From: Flavobacteriaceae bacterium
GTDB lineage: Bacteria > Bacteroidota > Bacteroidia > Flavobacteriales > Flavobacteriaceae
Assembly: GCA_002707025.1 (NCBI GenBank)
Contig: PALG01000026.1
Location: 1-64,000, forward strand
Direction of reading: 5' to 3'
Length of the DNA: 64,000 nt
The position numbers were made by a program, and so were the translations under genes. The notes under the pieces are model-generated. The model worked only from the letters and a program-made list of their open reading frames with translations. It did no database searches and was not told the DNA's origin. Every line of letters begins with the position of its first letter. The stretch's first letter is position 1. Below, one piece after another: positions 53,297 through 62,511 of the stretch.

Positions 53297-56008
53297 TTAT
53301 TTAAGTTTCTTTTTAACGGCTACTTCCTGGAAGGCTTCAATAATATCACCCTCTTTAATATCGTTGTAGTTTTTGATCTGCATACCACAATCGTATCCTT
53401 TGGAAACTTCCTTCACATCGTCCTTGAATCGTTTTAAGGAATCCAATTCTCCCGTGTAGACTACCACACCTTCGCGGATGAGGCGAATACCTGAATTTCT
53501 GAAAATCTTTCCGCTGGTTACCATACATCCTGCAATGGTTCCAATCTTGGATATCTTGAAGGTTTCCCGAATTTCGGCGGTACCCGTAATTTCTTCCCGA
53601 AGCTCTGGAGAAAGCATCCCTTCCATGGCATCTTTCAAGTCGTTGATGGCATCGTAGATAATGGAGTAATTTCTGATATCAATCTCCTCCTTATCGGCCA
53701 ACTGGCGGGCATTCCCCATGGGTCGTACATTAAATCCTATGATAATCGCATCGGAAGCAGAAGCTAGCAGCACATCACTTTCGGTAATGGCACCTACTCC
53801 TTTATGGATGATATTCACTTGGATTTCTTCCGTAGACAATTTCAGGAACGAATCGGTTAATGCTTCTACCGAACCATCCACATCCCCTTTCAGGATAATG
53901 TTCAATTCCTTAAAGTCGCCTAAGGCAATTCGACGTCCAATTTCATCTAGGGTAATATGGCGCTGTGTCCTTACGGATTGTTCCCGCTGAAGTTGTGTAC
54001 GTTTGGCGGCAATCGATTTGGCTTCACGCTCATCTTCAAATACATTAAATTTATCTCCCGCTTGCGGCGCTCCGTCTAATCCTAAAATAGAAACGGGCGT
54101 AGAAGGTCCTGCCTCTTTTACGGTTTTTCCGCGCTCATCGTGCATCGCTTTTACCTTACCACTATGCTGACCTGCCAAAACATAATCCCCAACTTTTAAA
54201 GTACCTGCTTGTACCAAAATGGTTGACACGTACCCTCTACCTTTATCCAAGAAAGCTTCTACTACGGTACCATTGGCCGTACGGTCTGGATTGGCTTGAA
54301 GCTCCAACAATTCGGCCTCCAATAATACTTTTTCCAGTAATTCATTCACTCCTTGTCCTGTTTTTGCAGAAATATCCTGGGATTGGATTTTACCACCCCA
54401 ATCTTCTACCAACAGGTTCATATTAGCAAGCCCTTCCTTTATTTTGTCGGGGTTTGCTGTTGGTTTATCAATTTTGTTGATGGCAAACACAATAGGAACT
54501 CCCGCGGCTTGCGCGTGACTAATCGCCTCTTTGGTCTGTGGCATGATATCATCATCTGCTGCCACAACAACAATGGCAAGGTCGGTTACTTGTGCACCAC
54601 GCGCCCTCATCGCTGTAAACGCTTCGTGACCCGGTGTATCCAAGAAGGTAATTTTTTGACCTTTTTCAAGTTCTACCCCATAAGCACCAATGTGCTGTGT
54701 AATTCCACCCGATTCTCCAGCAATTACGTTTTCCTCACGGATATAATCCAATAAAGATGTTTTTCCGTGGTCTACGTGACCCATCACAGTAACAATAGGA
54801 GCTCTCGATTTTAAATCTTCTGGATTGTCCTCCTCTTCCTGAATGGATTCTTCAATATCGGCAGTTACAAATTCTACCTCATAACCAAACTCTTCTGCTA
54901 CAATGGAAAGGGTTTCGGCATCCAATCGCTGATTCATGGTTACCATCATTCCTAGGGACATACAAGCTGAAATTACTTGTGTTACAGGCACATTCATCAT
55001 GGTAGCAATCTCACTAACCGTAACAAATTCGGTTACTTTTAATAGCTTGCTTTCTTTTTCCTGTTGAGCCAATTCTTCCTCCGTTTTTTGACGGTGGCTA
55101 TCCCGCTTTTCACGACGGTATTTGGCTCCTTTTCCTTTACTGGATTTCCCTTGTAGTTTTTCTAAGGTTTCCCGTACTTGTTTTTGTACTTCTTCCTCAC
55201 TTGGTTCTTCTTTTAGGATTTTTCCTCTTCCTTTTCCTTTGCCTCGATTATCCTGATAGTTCTTGGAACCTGTATTTTTGGTGATTCTTCTACGCTTTCC
55301 GCGTTTGTCTTTTTTATTATCCTGCTGCTTCTTATCGTCCTTCTTCTTCTCGGGCTTTTTGAATTGAGAAAGATCAATTTTCTCGCCAGTAAAGTTAGGA
55401 CCATCCAGTTTTTTATACTTGGTTTCCACGCGATCTGATTCAACCGGTTTTGCCTCTTCTTTTTTAGCCGCAGGCTTTTCTGCTTCAGGCTTTTTCTCAA
55501 CAGGTTTTTCTTCCTTAGGCTTAGGAGTTTCTTTGGGTTTTTCAGCCTCTTTTTTAACTTCTTGCTTGGGCTTCTCCTCTTGTTTTACAACTTCTTTTTC
55601 AACCGGTTTCTTTTCTTCTTCCGCTTCTGAAGGAGTTTCCTTTTTGGCTTTCTTGTCCGCATCCAGCTCTATTTTACCCAACTTTTTTGGACCGCTTAGC
55701 TTCGCTTCCGCCTTGATTACTTTAGGTTCCTCTTTCTCCTGCTTTTCTTCCTGTTCCCGCTCGCGTTCCAAACGAAGTTCTTCTTTTTCCTTTCGTTTTT
55801 CTTCGCCAACTTCTTTGGCCTCTACTTTTTTACTTTTATCGGTTTGAAATTCTTCAAAAAGTACTTGGTATTCCTCATTAGAAATTTTGGTAGTAGGACG
55901 TGCCTCTACCTCAAAACCTTTGGAACTTAAAAATTCCACGGCCCTATCTAGCGAGATATTGAATTCGCGTAGTACTTTGTTGAGTCGTATCGTTTTTGTT
56001 TCAGCCAT
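53297..56008 (-). CDS. infB: Translation initiation factor IF-2
   Basis: The 903-residue protein has a short N-terminal IF2-N motif (about 1-45), a long Lys/Glu-rich region (about 55-310), a second IF2-N-like domain (about 325-390), and the GTPase domain with [20 protein letters not shown] and NKID, followed by IF-2 domains II-IV (to 903). IF-2 brings fMet-tRNA to the 30S subunit and promotes subunit joining with GTP. It ends the rimP-nusA-infB operon. The long charged region is common in Bacteroidota IF-2. Confidence 0.96.
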   Translation of the reverse strand: MAETKTIRLNKVLREFNISLDRAVEFLSSKGFEVEARPTTKISNEEYQVLFEEFQTDKSKKVEAKEVGEEKRKEKEELRLEREREQEEKQEKEEPKVIKAEAKLSGPKKLGKIELDADKKAKKETPSEAEEEKKPVEKEVVKQEEKPKQEVKKEAEKPKETPKPKEEKPVEKKPEAEKPAAKKEEAKPVESDRVETKYKKLDGPNFTGEKIDLSQFKKPEKKKDDKKQQDNKKDKRGKRRRITKNTGSKNYQDNRGKGKGRGKILKEEPSEEEVQKQVRETLEKLQGKSSKGKGAKYRREKRDSHRQKTEEELAQQEKESKLLKVTEFVTVSEIATMMNVPVTQVISACMSLGMMVTMNQRLDAETLSIVAEEFGYEVEFVTADIEESIQEEEDNPEDLKSRAPIVTVMGHVDHGKTSLLDYIREENVIAGESGGITQHIGAYGVELEKGQKITFLDTPGHEAFTAMRARGAQVTDLAIVVVAADDDIMPQTKEAISHAQAAGVPIVFAINKIDKPTANPDKIKEGLANMNLLVEDWGGKIQSQDISAKTGQGVNELLEKVLLEAELLELQANPDRTANGTVVEAFLDKGRGYVSTILVQAGTLKVGDYVLAGQHSGKVKAMHDERGKTVKEAGPSTPVSILGLDGAPQAGDKFNVFEDEREAKSIAAKRTQLQREQSVRTQRHITLDEIGRRIALGDFKELNIILKGDVDGSVEALTDSFLKLSTEEIQVNIIHKGVGAITESDVLLASASDAIIIGFNVRPMGNARQLADKEEIDIRNYSIIYDAINDLKDAMEGMLSPELREEITGTAEIRETFKISKIGTIAGCMVTSGKIFRNSGIRLIREGVVVYTGELDSLKRFKDDVKEVSKGYDCGMQIKNYNDIKEGDIIEAFQEVAVKKKLK

Positions 56009-56065
56009 ATAATGCTTCCCGTTGTTTTTCTGTAATTATGTTGTAAAAGTAGTCAAAACTTTCGG

Positions 56066-57298
56066 CTACTCTTCAAATTCTTCTTTTAATATATTGATAA
56101 CTTCCTGAATGGTCTCCTCTTCCAAATCGGTTCTACTTACCAAAAACTGCATGTCTTTTTCCAAAACACTCTTTGCGGTATCCAAACCAATCTTACGGAA
56201 TTCATCGATGATCCAATCTTCGATTTCATCAGAAAATTCGCGTAATTCCACATCTTCTTCAGCACCTTCCCGCAACACATCGATCTCATAACCTGTAAGT
56301 TGCCCTGCCAAACGTATGTTGTGACCCCCACGCCCAATTGCTTTGGAAACCTCTTCGGGCTTTAATAATACCTCGGCCCTTTTGGTTTCTTCATCCAATT
56401 TAATGGATGTCACTTTTGCAGGACTAAGTGCTCTAGTGATGAATAAGTTTGTATTATTGGTAAAGTTAATTACGTCAATATTCTCATTTCCGAGCTCGCG
56501 GACAATTCCGTGGATACGGGATCCTTTCATTCCCACACAAGCCCCTACTGGATCAATACGATCGTCGTAAGAATCTACCGCTACTTTTGCTTTTTCACCA
56601 GGAATGCGCACTACCTTTTTAATAGTAATCAATCCGTCAAACACTTCAGGGATTTCCTGTTCAAATAATTTCTCAAGGAAAATTGGATTTGCCCGAGACA
56701 TGATAATCATGGGTTTGTTTCCTTTTAGCTCTACACTTTCAATAATTCCGCGTACGTTGTCTCCTTTTCGGAAGAAATCGGATGGAATTTGCTTATCCTT
56801 TGGAAGGATAATTTCGTTTCCTTCGTCATCCAAAAGAATGACCGCACGGTGACGTATGTGATGTACTTCGGCCGTATAGATTTCCCCTTCAAGATCCTTG
56901 AAGTGCTTGTATATGTTGGTATTATCGTGTTCATGAATTTTAGAAATCAGGTTTTGACGAAGTGCCAAAATCGAACGACGCCCTAAATCTGCAAGCTTCA
57001 CTTCTTCAGACACATCTTCCCCAATTTCAAAATCGGCTTCAATTTTACGCGCTTCCGTGAGGGAAATCTCGGCATTATCATCTTCTACTTCACCATCGGC
57101 AACTACCACACGGTTTCTCCAAATTTCCATATCCCCTTTGTCTGGGTTGATGATGATATCAAAGTTATCGTCACTTCCGTATTTCTTCTTAAGAGCATTT
57201 CTAAAAACGTCTTCCAGGATGGCCATAAGGGTTACCCTATCGATAAGTTTGTCATCCTTAAATTCTGAAAAAGAATCAATTAGCGCTAAATTTTCCAT
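56066..57298 (-). CDS. nusA: Transcription termination/antitermination factor NusA
   Basis: The 410-residue protein has an N-terminal RNA-polymerase-binding domain (about 1-125), an S1 domain (about 130-200; GEIYTAEVHHIRHRAVIL), and two KH domains (about 210-340; KVAVDSYDDRIDPVGACVGMKGSRI and KAIGRGGHNIRLAGQLTGYEI), plus a short tail (to 410). NusA modulates pausing, termination and antitermination. It lacks the acidic C-terminal repeats of gammaproteobacterial NusA. It lies between rimP (3 bases) and infB (57 bases). Confidence 0.95.
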   Translation of the reverse strand: MENLALIDSFSEFKDDKLIDRVTLMAILEDVFRNALKKKYGSDDNFDIIINPDKGDMEIWRNRVVVADGEVEDDNAEISLTEARKIEADFEIGEDVSEEVKLADLGRRSILALRQNLISKIHEHDNTNIYKHFKDLEGEIYTAEVHHIRHRAVILLDDEGNEIILPKDKQIPSDFFRKGDNVRGIIESVELKGNKPMIIMSRANPIFLEKLFEQEIPEVFDGLITIKKVVRIPGEKAKVAVDSYDDRIDPVGACVGMKGSRIHGIVRELGNENIDVINFTNNTNLFITRALSPAKVTSIKLDEETKRAEVLLKPEEVSKAIGRGGHNIRLAGQLTGYEIDVLREGAEEDVELREFSDEIEDWIIDEFRKIGLDTAKSVLEKDMQFLVSRTDLEEETIQEVINILKEEFEE

Positions 57299-57301
57299 AG
57301 C

Positions 57302-57763
57302 TTAGTTAAATTTTATCATCACTTTTGCTTCAACAATATCTTTATATTCAATAACCGCTTCTTTATGAACGGTATGTTTTCCTTTGCCTACCGGTTTGGG
57401 CTCACGAACTTTCCATTTTAGGGTGATTGTTTCTTCATTGGCATCGGCAAGGGTGGCTTCTATATTTTCTTCGGAAGTCCTCACCTTCAAGTCGCGCCCC
57501 ACATTTTTTTTGTATTGACGTATCGAAGAAAGCGGCTCAGACACACCCGCCGAAAGTACTTCGAGAGAAAAATCCTCTTCTTCGCGGTCCAGGTTATGCT
57601 CAATGGCGCGGCTTATTGTCATACAGTCTTCAACACTTACCCCCTTATCGCCATCAATCACTACGGTTATTTGATTTTGATTGGTAACCGTAAGTGAGAT
57701 CAAAAACAAAGATGGGTTTTCTTCTAATGCTTTCTGTAACAGCTCTGTTACTTTTTCCTCCAT
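57302..57763 (-). CDS. rimP: Ribosome maturation factor RimP
   Basis: The 153-residue protein has the RimP pattern: an N-terminal domain ([26 protein letters not shown] at about 33-58) and an [28 protein letters not shown] segment (about 62-90), with an SH3-like C-terminal domain. It is needed for 30S subunit maturation. It leads the rimP-nusA-infB operon. Its leader carries a strong hairpin plus T-tract just before the start codon. Confidence 0.93.
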   Translation of the reverse strand: MEEKVTELLQKALEENPSLFLISLTVTNQNQITVVIDGDKGVSVEDCMTISRAIEHNLDREEEDFSLEVLSAGVSEPLSSIRQYKKNVGRDLKVRTSEENIEATLADANEETITLKWKVREPKPVGKGKHTVHKEAVIEYKDIVEAKVMIKFN

Positions 57764-57775
57764 AAATTAGGCTAT

Positions 57776-57801
57776 AAAAAGAGGGGACTCTGTGTCCCCT
57801 C
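57776..57801 (-). terminator. Terminator-like hairpin in the rimP leader (possible attenuator)
   Basis: A perfect 8-bp stem (57781-57788 with 57794-57801, GAGGGGAC/GTCCCCTC) and 5-base loop is followed on the minus strand by TTTTTAT, ending about 10 bases before the rimP ATG at 57763. It lies between the likely promoter box at 57827-57834 and the gene, so it may be a leader attenuator for rimP-nusA-infB. Confidence 0.6.
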
Positions 57802-57826
57802 GCCTGGTTACTTCATAAATTCGCTG

Positions 57827-57834
57827 CAAATATA
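57827..57834 (-). promoter_or_regulatory. -7 promoter box of rimP-nusA-infB
   Basis: TATATTTG on the minus strand matches TAnnTTTG. Initiation near 57823 gives a leader of about 60 bases containing the hairpin at 57781-57801. The -33 region is a T-run without TTG. Confidence 0.48.
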
Positions 57835-57923
57835 CCATCTTTTTTCTGATTATAAAAATATTGTGGTCTCTTTAGAATTTTGTAATTTACTCCTTCTGAA
57901 AAAAAATCCAATCAAACATACCT

Positions 57924-58742
57924 ATGAAACATATTCTAGTCCCAACCGATTTCTCTCCGCAAGCGGAAAATGCTTTAAAAGTCGCCGTTCAAATGGCCCA
58001 AAAAAACGATAGTGAAATATTTTTGCTGCATTCTATGGAAATGCCTTTGCACTTGGCCAATGCCAATACCGGGGCACTTCCTGAAGCATTGTTTTTTATC
58101 AAACTTGCCGAAAAGCAATTTTCTGAAATCATGCAGAAGCCTTATTTGAAAGGAATTAAAATACATGAAACTATTGGCCACGGTGAGATTTATGACGACA
58201 TCAAAGAAGCCGTGAAAAAAAATAGTATCGATCTTATTGTTATGGGTTCGCATGGCGCTAGTGGTTTTAAGGAAATGTTCATAGGAAGTAATACCGAAAA
58301 AGTAGTGCGTACTTCGGAAGTTCCTGTTTTGGTCATTAAAAATGAGCATCCCAACTTTAATGTGGATGACTTTGTATTTGCCACCGATTTTTCCGAAGAG
58401 TGTAAAAAACCTTTTTCGGTGGCCAATAAGTTTGCCAAGAGTTTTGGCGCCCAACTCCACCTATTGTATGTGAATACCCCAACAGGATTTAAAACAAGTT
58501 CCCAAGCCAAAGAAATCATGGAAAATTTTGTAAAGGGGCTTGGTGCAGAAAACTACACCTTAAATATTTATAATGACACCTCTGTAGAAAAAGGGATTTT
58601 GGGATTTGCCAAGGATCATGATGTGCAACTTATCGGCATGAGTACCCATGGGCGAAAAGGTATTGCCCACTTTTTCAATGGAAGTATTAGCGAGGATCTG
58701 GTAAACCACGCAAACATGCCCGTGATGACATTTAAAATTTAA
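57924..58742 (+). CDS. Universal stress protein (two UspA domains)
   Basis: The 272-residue protein has two UspA domains (about 1-145 and 150-272). Each has the ATP-binding GxxGx(9)GS pattern: GSHGASGFKEMFIGS in the first, THGRKGIAHFFNGS in the second. Tandem UspA proteins are common in flavobacteria and respond to growth arrest, oxidative stress or envelope stress. It is divergent from rimP, and followed by a terminator before the dps gene. It opens a run of stress-linked genes on the plus strand. Confidence 0.9.
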   Translation: MKHILVPTDFSPQAENALKVAVQMAQKNDSEIFLLHSMEMPLHLANANTGALPEALFFIKLAEKQFSEIMQKPYLKGIKIHETIGHGEIYDDIKEAVKKNSIDLIVMGSHGASGFKEMFIGSNTEKVVRTSEVPVLVIKNEHPNFNVDDFVFATDFSEECKKPFSVANKFAKSFGAQLHLLYVNTPTGFKTSSQAKEIMENFVKGLGAENYTLNIYNDTSVEKGILGFAKDHDVQLIGMSTHGRKGIAHFFNGSISEDLVNHANMPVMTFKI

Positions 58743-58762
58743 AAAGCACACTCCCTCATTTT

Positions 58763-58794
58763 AAAAGCTCGCATTACTTGCGGGCTTTTCTCTT
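58763..58794 (+). terminator. Intrinsic terminator of the universal stress protein gene
   Basis: An 11-bp stem (58763-58773 with 58779-58789, one G-T pair) around a 5-base loop, with T-rich sequence after it. It lies 20 bases after the stop codon. Confidence 0.78.
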
Positions 58795-58964
58795 TTATAA
58801 TTATAGCTGTGTTAAATAGTTAACAGTTTCAGAACGGTTTTAACAGTTTTTAAGTTAAGCCATTGCTAAAGCAGGTTAAAGGCCGTTAAAGACCTTGCCA
58901 AGAGGGGTATTATAGTATACTTTTAATCTAGAAATTAAACTTAACACACCAAAAAAAATATACA

Positions 58965-59486
58965 ATGAACTATTTACAAACCCAAGAAGAAAAGATGATG
59001 CCAACCGTAGTTTCCCTAAATACCCTTTTAGCAGACTACCACGTGTATTATCAAAATTTAAGGAATTTTCACTGGAACATTCTTGGAGAAAATTTCTTCG
59101 ATTTACATCAAAAATTTGAAGAATTATATAAGGACGCACGTGAAAAAATTGATGAAATCGCAGAACGCATTTTAACACTTCGATTTCACCCGGTAAGTAA
59201 GTTTAGCGACTATCTGAAAATATCCAGTATTGAAGAAGTTAATTCTTTATTGGACGATAAGGAGATGGTAGAGATTATTATTCAAAATCACAGTCAAGTG
59301 CTTCAACAGATGAAGGAGGTAATTGATAAGGCCGAAATTGCGGAAGATGAAGGGACTATAGATTTGATGGGTGGATACATTCGGGAAATGGAAAAACAAA
59401 GTTGGATGCTCAATGCATGGACCAAACGAAACCATGAAAAGTTAAACAGAACAGCTATTGAGCAAAAAGAAGCATTGAAAGCATAA
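58965..59486 (+). CDS. dps: Dps family DNA-protection/ferritin-like protein
   Basis: The 173-residue protein has the Dps pattern: LLADYHVYYQNLRNFHWNI (with the ferroxidase His), FDLHQKFEELYKDAREKIDEIAERI (Asp/Glu ligands), and a C-terminal helix (WMLNAWTKRNHEKLN). Dps forms a 12-subunit shell that oxidises and stores iron and shields DNA during stress. The 222-base gap before it (58743-58964) holds a terminator and several GTTAA motifs, but no promoter box I can support. It is followed by the mscS-like gene (38 bases). Confidence 0.92.
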   Translation: MNYLQTQEEKMMPTVVSLNTLLADYHVYYQNLRNFHWNILGENFFDLHQKFEELYKDAREKIDEIAERILTLRFHPVSKFSDYLKISSIEEVNSLLDDKEMVEIIIQNHSQVLQQMKEVIDKAEIAEDEGTIDLMGGYIREMEKQSWMLNAWTKRNHEKLNRTAIEQKEALKA

Positions 59487-59524
59487 AAATTAATTCTCAA
59501 CCTAACCAATTTAAAACAGCAATC

Positions 59525-60436
59525 ATGCAAAATACTCCAGACCCATCCAATAATCCAATTGAAACCATCTATGATAAGTTAGGTGGTTGGTGGGATGGAT
59601 TGATCACAAATTTACCCAACATTGCTATCGCACTCATTGTTTTACTAGTAGCTTATTTTATATCCCGACTAGTTTACAATGTTACGTTGAAGGTTGCCTA
59701 CAAGCGAGGAAAACAAAATTCCGCCACCAAATTATTGGCCAGAACGGCATCCGTTACGGTGGTATTGTTAGGGTTATTTCTGGCTTTAGGAGCTTTAAAT
59801 CTTGGAAAAACCTTAACAGCCTTGATTTCGGCTGCAGGTGTCTCCGGATTGGTGATAGGATTAGCACTACAAGGAACCTTAAGTAATACATTTTCTGGTG
59901 TGGTACTTTCCTTCAGAAAAAACATCCGATTGGGAGACTGGATTGAAACCAATGGTTTTGCGGGAGAAGTGATCGATATTAACCTTAATTATTTTGTTAT
60001 GAAAGAGGCCGATAACAATCATGTTATTCTTCCTAACAAATCTATTTTGGAAAACCCGATAAAGAATTACACCCTCACTACCAAAATGAGGATTATGATA
60101 GAATGTGGTGTAGGATATGAAAGTGATTTGGAAAAAGTGCAAAAGGTGGTAAAGCAAACCATTTACAACACCTTCGACCAAATTGAATCTCCCGATGATG
60201 TAGAATTTTTCTACGAAGAATTTGGAGGTAGCTCTATCAACTTTTTATGCCGGTATTGGGTAGACAGTGAGAACAGCATAGAAAAACTCCGTGCCAAGAG
60301 CAAAGGAATTATTGAAATTAAAAAAGCATTTAATAAAGAAGGTATTAACATACCGTTCCCTATTAGAACCCTTCAGTTTGATGATGTTTTGCAAACGAAA
60401 GATCTAGTAAAGGATAAAGAATTTTCAAACAATTAA
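59525..60436 (+). CDS. MscS-family mechanosensitive ion channel
   Basis: The 303-residue protein has three N-terminal transmembrane helices (about 25-48, 70-92, 95-120) and the MscS pore-lining helix with many Gly/Ala residues (ALISAAGVSGLVIGLALQGTLSNTFSGVVL). A cytoplasmic beta-domain follows with GDWIETNGFAGEVIDI, typical of the family, and NHVILPNKSILENPI. It opens under membrane tension to protect against hypo-osmotic shock. It lies between dps and a YtxH-domain gene in a likely stress operon. Confidence 0.92.
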   Translation: MQNTPDPSNNPIETIYDKLGGWWDGLITNLPNIAIALIVLLVAYFISRLVYNVTLKVAYKRGKQNSATKLLARTASVTVVLLGLFLALGALNLGKTLTALISAAGVSGLVIGLALQGTLSNTFSGVVLSFRKNIRLGDWIETNGFAGEVIDINLNYFVMKEADNNHVILPNKSILENPIKNYTLTTKMRIMIECGVGYESDLEKVQKVVKQTIYNTFDQIESPDDVEFFYEEFGGSSINFLCRYWVDSENSIEKLRAKSKGIIEIKKAFNKEGINIPFPIRTLQFDDVLQTKDLVKDKEFSNN

Positions 60437-60465
60437 AATTAGTAGTAACCATAAAACAAATTATT

Positions 60466-60795
60466 ATGTCAAACACAGGAAATATTATCACAGGAATTGT
60501 AAGCGGATTGGCTATTGGAGCCACAGTTGGAATCTTGTTTGCCCCAGATAAAGGGTCTAAGACAAGAAAGAAAATTAAGAAAACCGCTAAGGAATCGAAA
60601 GAATCACTCGTTGCAAAAACGAATGAAATTTCAGAACAACTGAGCAGTACTTTTACCAGTAAGAAAAAAGAATTCAGCAATGAATTGGACAACATGGTAA
60701 AAGACATGAGCTACAAAGCCGATGATGTGATCGATGCTTTAGAAAAAAAGCTGGAAAAGCTGAAAAAAGAGAATGAAAAAATGCAATTGAATTAA
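60466..60795 (+). CDS. YtxH-domain small membrane-associated protein
   Basis: The 109-residue protein has an N-terminal glycine-rich hydrophobic helix (about 7-25; GIVSGLAIGATVGILFAPDKGSKTRKKI is the YtxH pattern) and a long Lys/Glu-rich helical rest. YtxH proteins are general stress proteins, with unknown biochemical roles. It is followed by a holin-like gene (13 bases) and another small gene (1 base). Confidence 0.85.
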   Translation: MSNTGNIITGIVSGLAIGATVGILFAPDKGSKTRKKIKKTAKESKESLVAKTNEISEQLSSTFTSKKKEFSNELDNMVKDMSYKADDVIDALEKKLEKLKKENEKMQLN

Positions 60796-60808
60796 TAGAA
60801 ACTTTAAG

Positions 60809-61141
60809 ATGACCACCAAAGAAAACCTAAAAGAAACTGTAGATCTCTCTCAGCAATTGGCCGAGAAAGAATATGAATATGCTCAACTGAAAGTATTTTA
60901 CCAAATAGCTTCAGTATCCTCGAGTGTAGTGAAAAAAAGCTTATTTGCCTTTTTCACACTTATTGCAGCATTGTTCCTTTCCATTGCCGCCGCCTTATGG
61001 CTAGGTAATTTATTGGAAAGTGCTACACTAGGTTTTCTTTGGGTAGGTCTATTTTATGTAGTGTTGGTTTCCATTGCGCTCTTATTCAGAAAAAGAATCG
61101 AAAAATATGTTGTGAACAGACTAGCCAAAAATTATTTTTAA
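60809..61141 (+). CDS. Phage holin family (holin_3_6-like) small membrane protein
   Basis: The 110-residue protein has an N-terminal amphipathic segment (about 1-35) and two transmembrane helices (about 42-66 and 72-95), ending KRIEKYVVNRLAKNYF. It resembles the Actinobacterial/Bacteroidota family of small membrane proteins called holin-like, and is not a sign of a prophage here; it lies in a row with stress genes, next to the YtxH-domain gene. The function is not known. Confidence 0.65.
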   Translation: MTTKENLKETVDLSQQLAEKEYEYAQLKVFYQIASVSSSVVKKSLFAFFTLIAALFLSIAAALWLGNLLESATLGFLWVGLFYVVLVSIALLFRKRIEKYVVNRLAKNYF

Positions 61142-61142
61142 C

Positions 61143-61343
61143 ATGAGAACCTTTGAATCCTTACACGATGTAGAATTAGAACTAAAGAAGAAGAACTTGG
61201 AAAGACAATTGCTTCGGGAAGAAATTAAGCACAATTACTTAAGCTTCCAACAGCGATTTGAAAGCAACTGGTTTTCCAATCCAATTGTAGCAAAACTTTC
61301 TAAAATTGGAATTCAATATATAATTAACCGAATCAGAAAATAG
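61143..61343 (+). CDS. Small conserved protein, DUF6327-like
   Basis: The 66-residue protein is rich in Lys and Glu in an N-terminal helix (about 5-35) and has a basic C-terminus (YIINRIRK). It seems to match the small DUF6327-type family that goes with YtxH and holin-like proteins in Bacteroidota, from memory. It starts one base after the previous gene, so it is in the same operon. Function unknown. Confidence 0.55.
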   Translation: MRTFESLHDVELELKKKNLERQLLREEIKHNYLSFQQRFESNWFSNPIVAKLSKIGIQYIINRIRK

Positions 61344-61350
61344 AATCACA

Positions 61351-61818
61351 ATGAAGAATCTTAAAATAGTTTTTGCACTAATTGCTTTTACAACCTTTTC
61401 TACGGTAGGAGCATTTGCGCAAAACGATAACAAACAAAAAGTAAGTGAAACGAAAATCAATAAATTTTCGGTAAAAAGTACTCAAGGAACCATTGATTAT
61501 ACGGTACGGGTAAACACGCAAGCTACCGATTATGTGAAAATGGACAATCTAAGCCAAGAAGAGCAGACACGAATAAAAACCGAAAATGATGTGATCACTA
61601 CCATAGAGGTAGACAATGATATGGATCCTATGTATGATAATACCATAACGCTTACTTACGAAAGCCCAGAAGATGATACCGTAAAGGTAGTGCCTACGGC
61701 CAGCGGATTTAATATTATGGTCGCTGGGGAAGAACTTAGTTACAACTTTTTAAAGCAAGTTTGTAATGTTCCTGAAGGCTGCCCAATTGACGTTGAGCTT
61801 TTAAGTAGCTCAAACTAA
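61351..61818 (+). CDS. Secreted hypothetical protein at end of the stress operon
   Basis: The 155-residue protein has a signal peptide (about 1-23, ending GAFAQ) and a beta-rich remainder without cysteine pairs, apart from CNVPEGC near the C-terminus. It has no lipobox or transmembrane helix after the signal. I do not recognise the family. It is 7 bases after the DUF6327-like gene and followed by a strong terminator at 61841-61867, so it ends the dps-mscS-ytxH run. A periplasmic role is likely (inference). Confidence 0.62.
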   Translation: MKNLKIVFALIAFTTFSTVGAFAQNDNKQKVSETKINKFSVKSTQGTIDYTVRVNTQATDYVKMDNLSQEEQTRIKTENDVITTIEVDNDMDPMYDNTITLTYESPEDDTVKVVPTASGFNIMVAGEELSYNFLKQVCNVPEGCPIDVELLSSSN

Positions 61819-61840
61819 ATTACAATTGCTATGAAAAAGA

Positions 61841-61867
61841 AAACCCAGCAAATGCTGGGTTTTTTTT
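61841..61867 (+). terminator. Intrinsic terminator of the dps-mscS-ytxH run
   Basis: An AAACCCAGC/GCTGGGTTT stem with a 4-base loop (61841-61862), followed by a run of T (to 61867). It lies 23 bases after the stop codon of the last gene. Confidence 0.84.
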
Positions 61868-61889
61868 ATGGGTAAAGAATATCAATCCC

Positions 61890-62081
61890 TTATGCTAATT
61901 GTACATTTACAGCATTGATTCCTTTTTTCCCTTGAGCAGTTTCAAAGGTTACTTCGTCATTTTCTCGAATGTCATCAATAAGTCCACTTAAGTGAACGAA
62001 GATATCCTCGTTAGATCCTTCTTCTTGGATAAATCCAAATCCTTTACTGTTGTTGAAAAACTTTACGGTTCCTCTTTTCAT
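61890..62081 (-). CDS. Cold-shock protein (CspA family)
   Basis: The ATG at 62081 gives a 63-residue cold-shock domain protein: GTVKFFNNSKGFGFIQ (RNP1) and DIFVHLSGL (RNP2). These RNA-chaperone proteins melt mRNA structure in the cold. An upstream in-frame ATG at 62177 would add 32 residues unlike the family, so it is rejected. A long leader with a hairpin precedes the gene. Confidence 0.93.
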   Translation of the reverse strand: MKRGTVKFFNNSKGFGFIQEEGSNEDIFVHLSGLIDDIRENDEVTFETAQGKKGINAVNVQLA

Positions 62082-62369
62082 AATGTTTGTGTTTTTAGTG
62101 ATAAATACTTTTTTAATTTTTTGAATCAATTTCATACTGATACATTTAAATAAATTATTGGCAACGCCTACAAGCACATATAATCCTAAGGGATTATAAG
62201 AGACGTCATAAATGAAAAAGGATGAAAGAAAGGATACTACTAACTAGGAAAGAATATTTACTACTAGAAAAAATAAAACTTATCAAATAATCCTAAAGAA
62301 CATTAAAAACTGTCCTAAATATGCTGCGATGCTTTTTCTAAGCACATCGCCAATAATGGGGCAAAGGTA
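62082..62369 (-). promoter_or_regulatory. Long leader region of the cold-shock gene, with hairpin
   Basis: A TACCTTTG box on the minus strand (62369-62362) may start a leader of about 275 bases. The leader holds a perfect 8-bp stem with a 4-base loop (62179-62186 and 62191-62198; TATAATCC/GGATTATA), and is very AT-rich elsewhere. Long structured leaders are known for cold-shock mRNAs in other bacteria; here it is inferred from spacing. The rest of the gap to the lipoprotein gene (62370-62511) holds a terminator at 62431-62460. Confidence 0.45.
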
Positions 62370-62430
62370 CTTCTAATTAATTTATAAACAGTGCCTTTTC
62401 CAAAAAACTTTCAACCTAAAGGTTTGGCAA

Positions 62431-62460
62431 AGAAAAAAAGCCCATACAAAAGGATAAGCT
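62431..62460 (-). terminator. Terminator-like hairpin after the small lipoprotein gene
   Basis: On the minus strand an AGCTTAT.../...ATGGGCT stem (two G-T pairs, one mismatch) with a TTTT loop is followed by a seven-base T-run. It lies about 50 bases after the lipoprotein stop codon. It is similar in sequence to the terminator at 62894-62925. Confidence 0.45.
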
Positions 62461-62511
62461 CTTCATTGGTCTATTTCTAGAAATTCTTGAAAGATGCGGA
62501 ATCTTCTTATG

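Noticed and set aside
55419-55847. Plus-strand Ser/Phe/Gly-rich open frame opposite infB
   Set aside because: It mirrors the Lys/Glu-rich N-terminal region of IF-2; no start context or homologous pattern is seen.
60809-61141. Holin-like gene as a sign of a prophage
   Set aside because: No other phage gene is near; the gene sits in a stress operon with YtxH, where this family is common.
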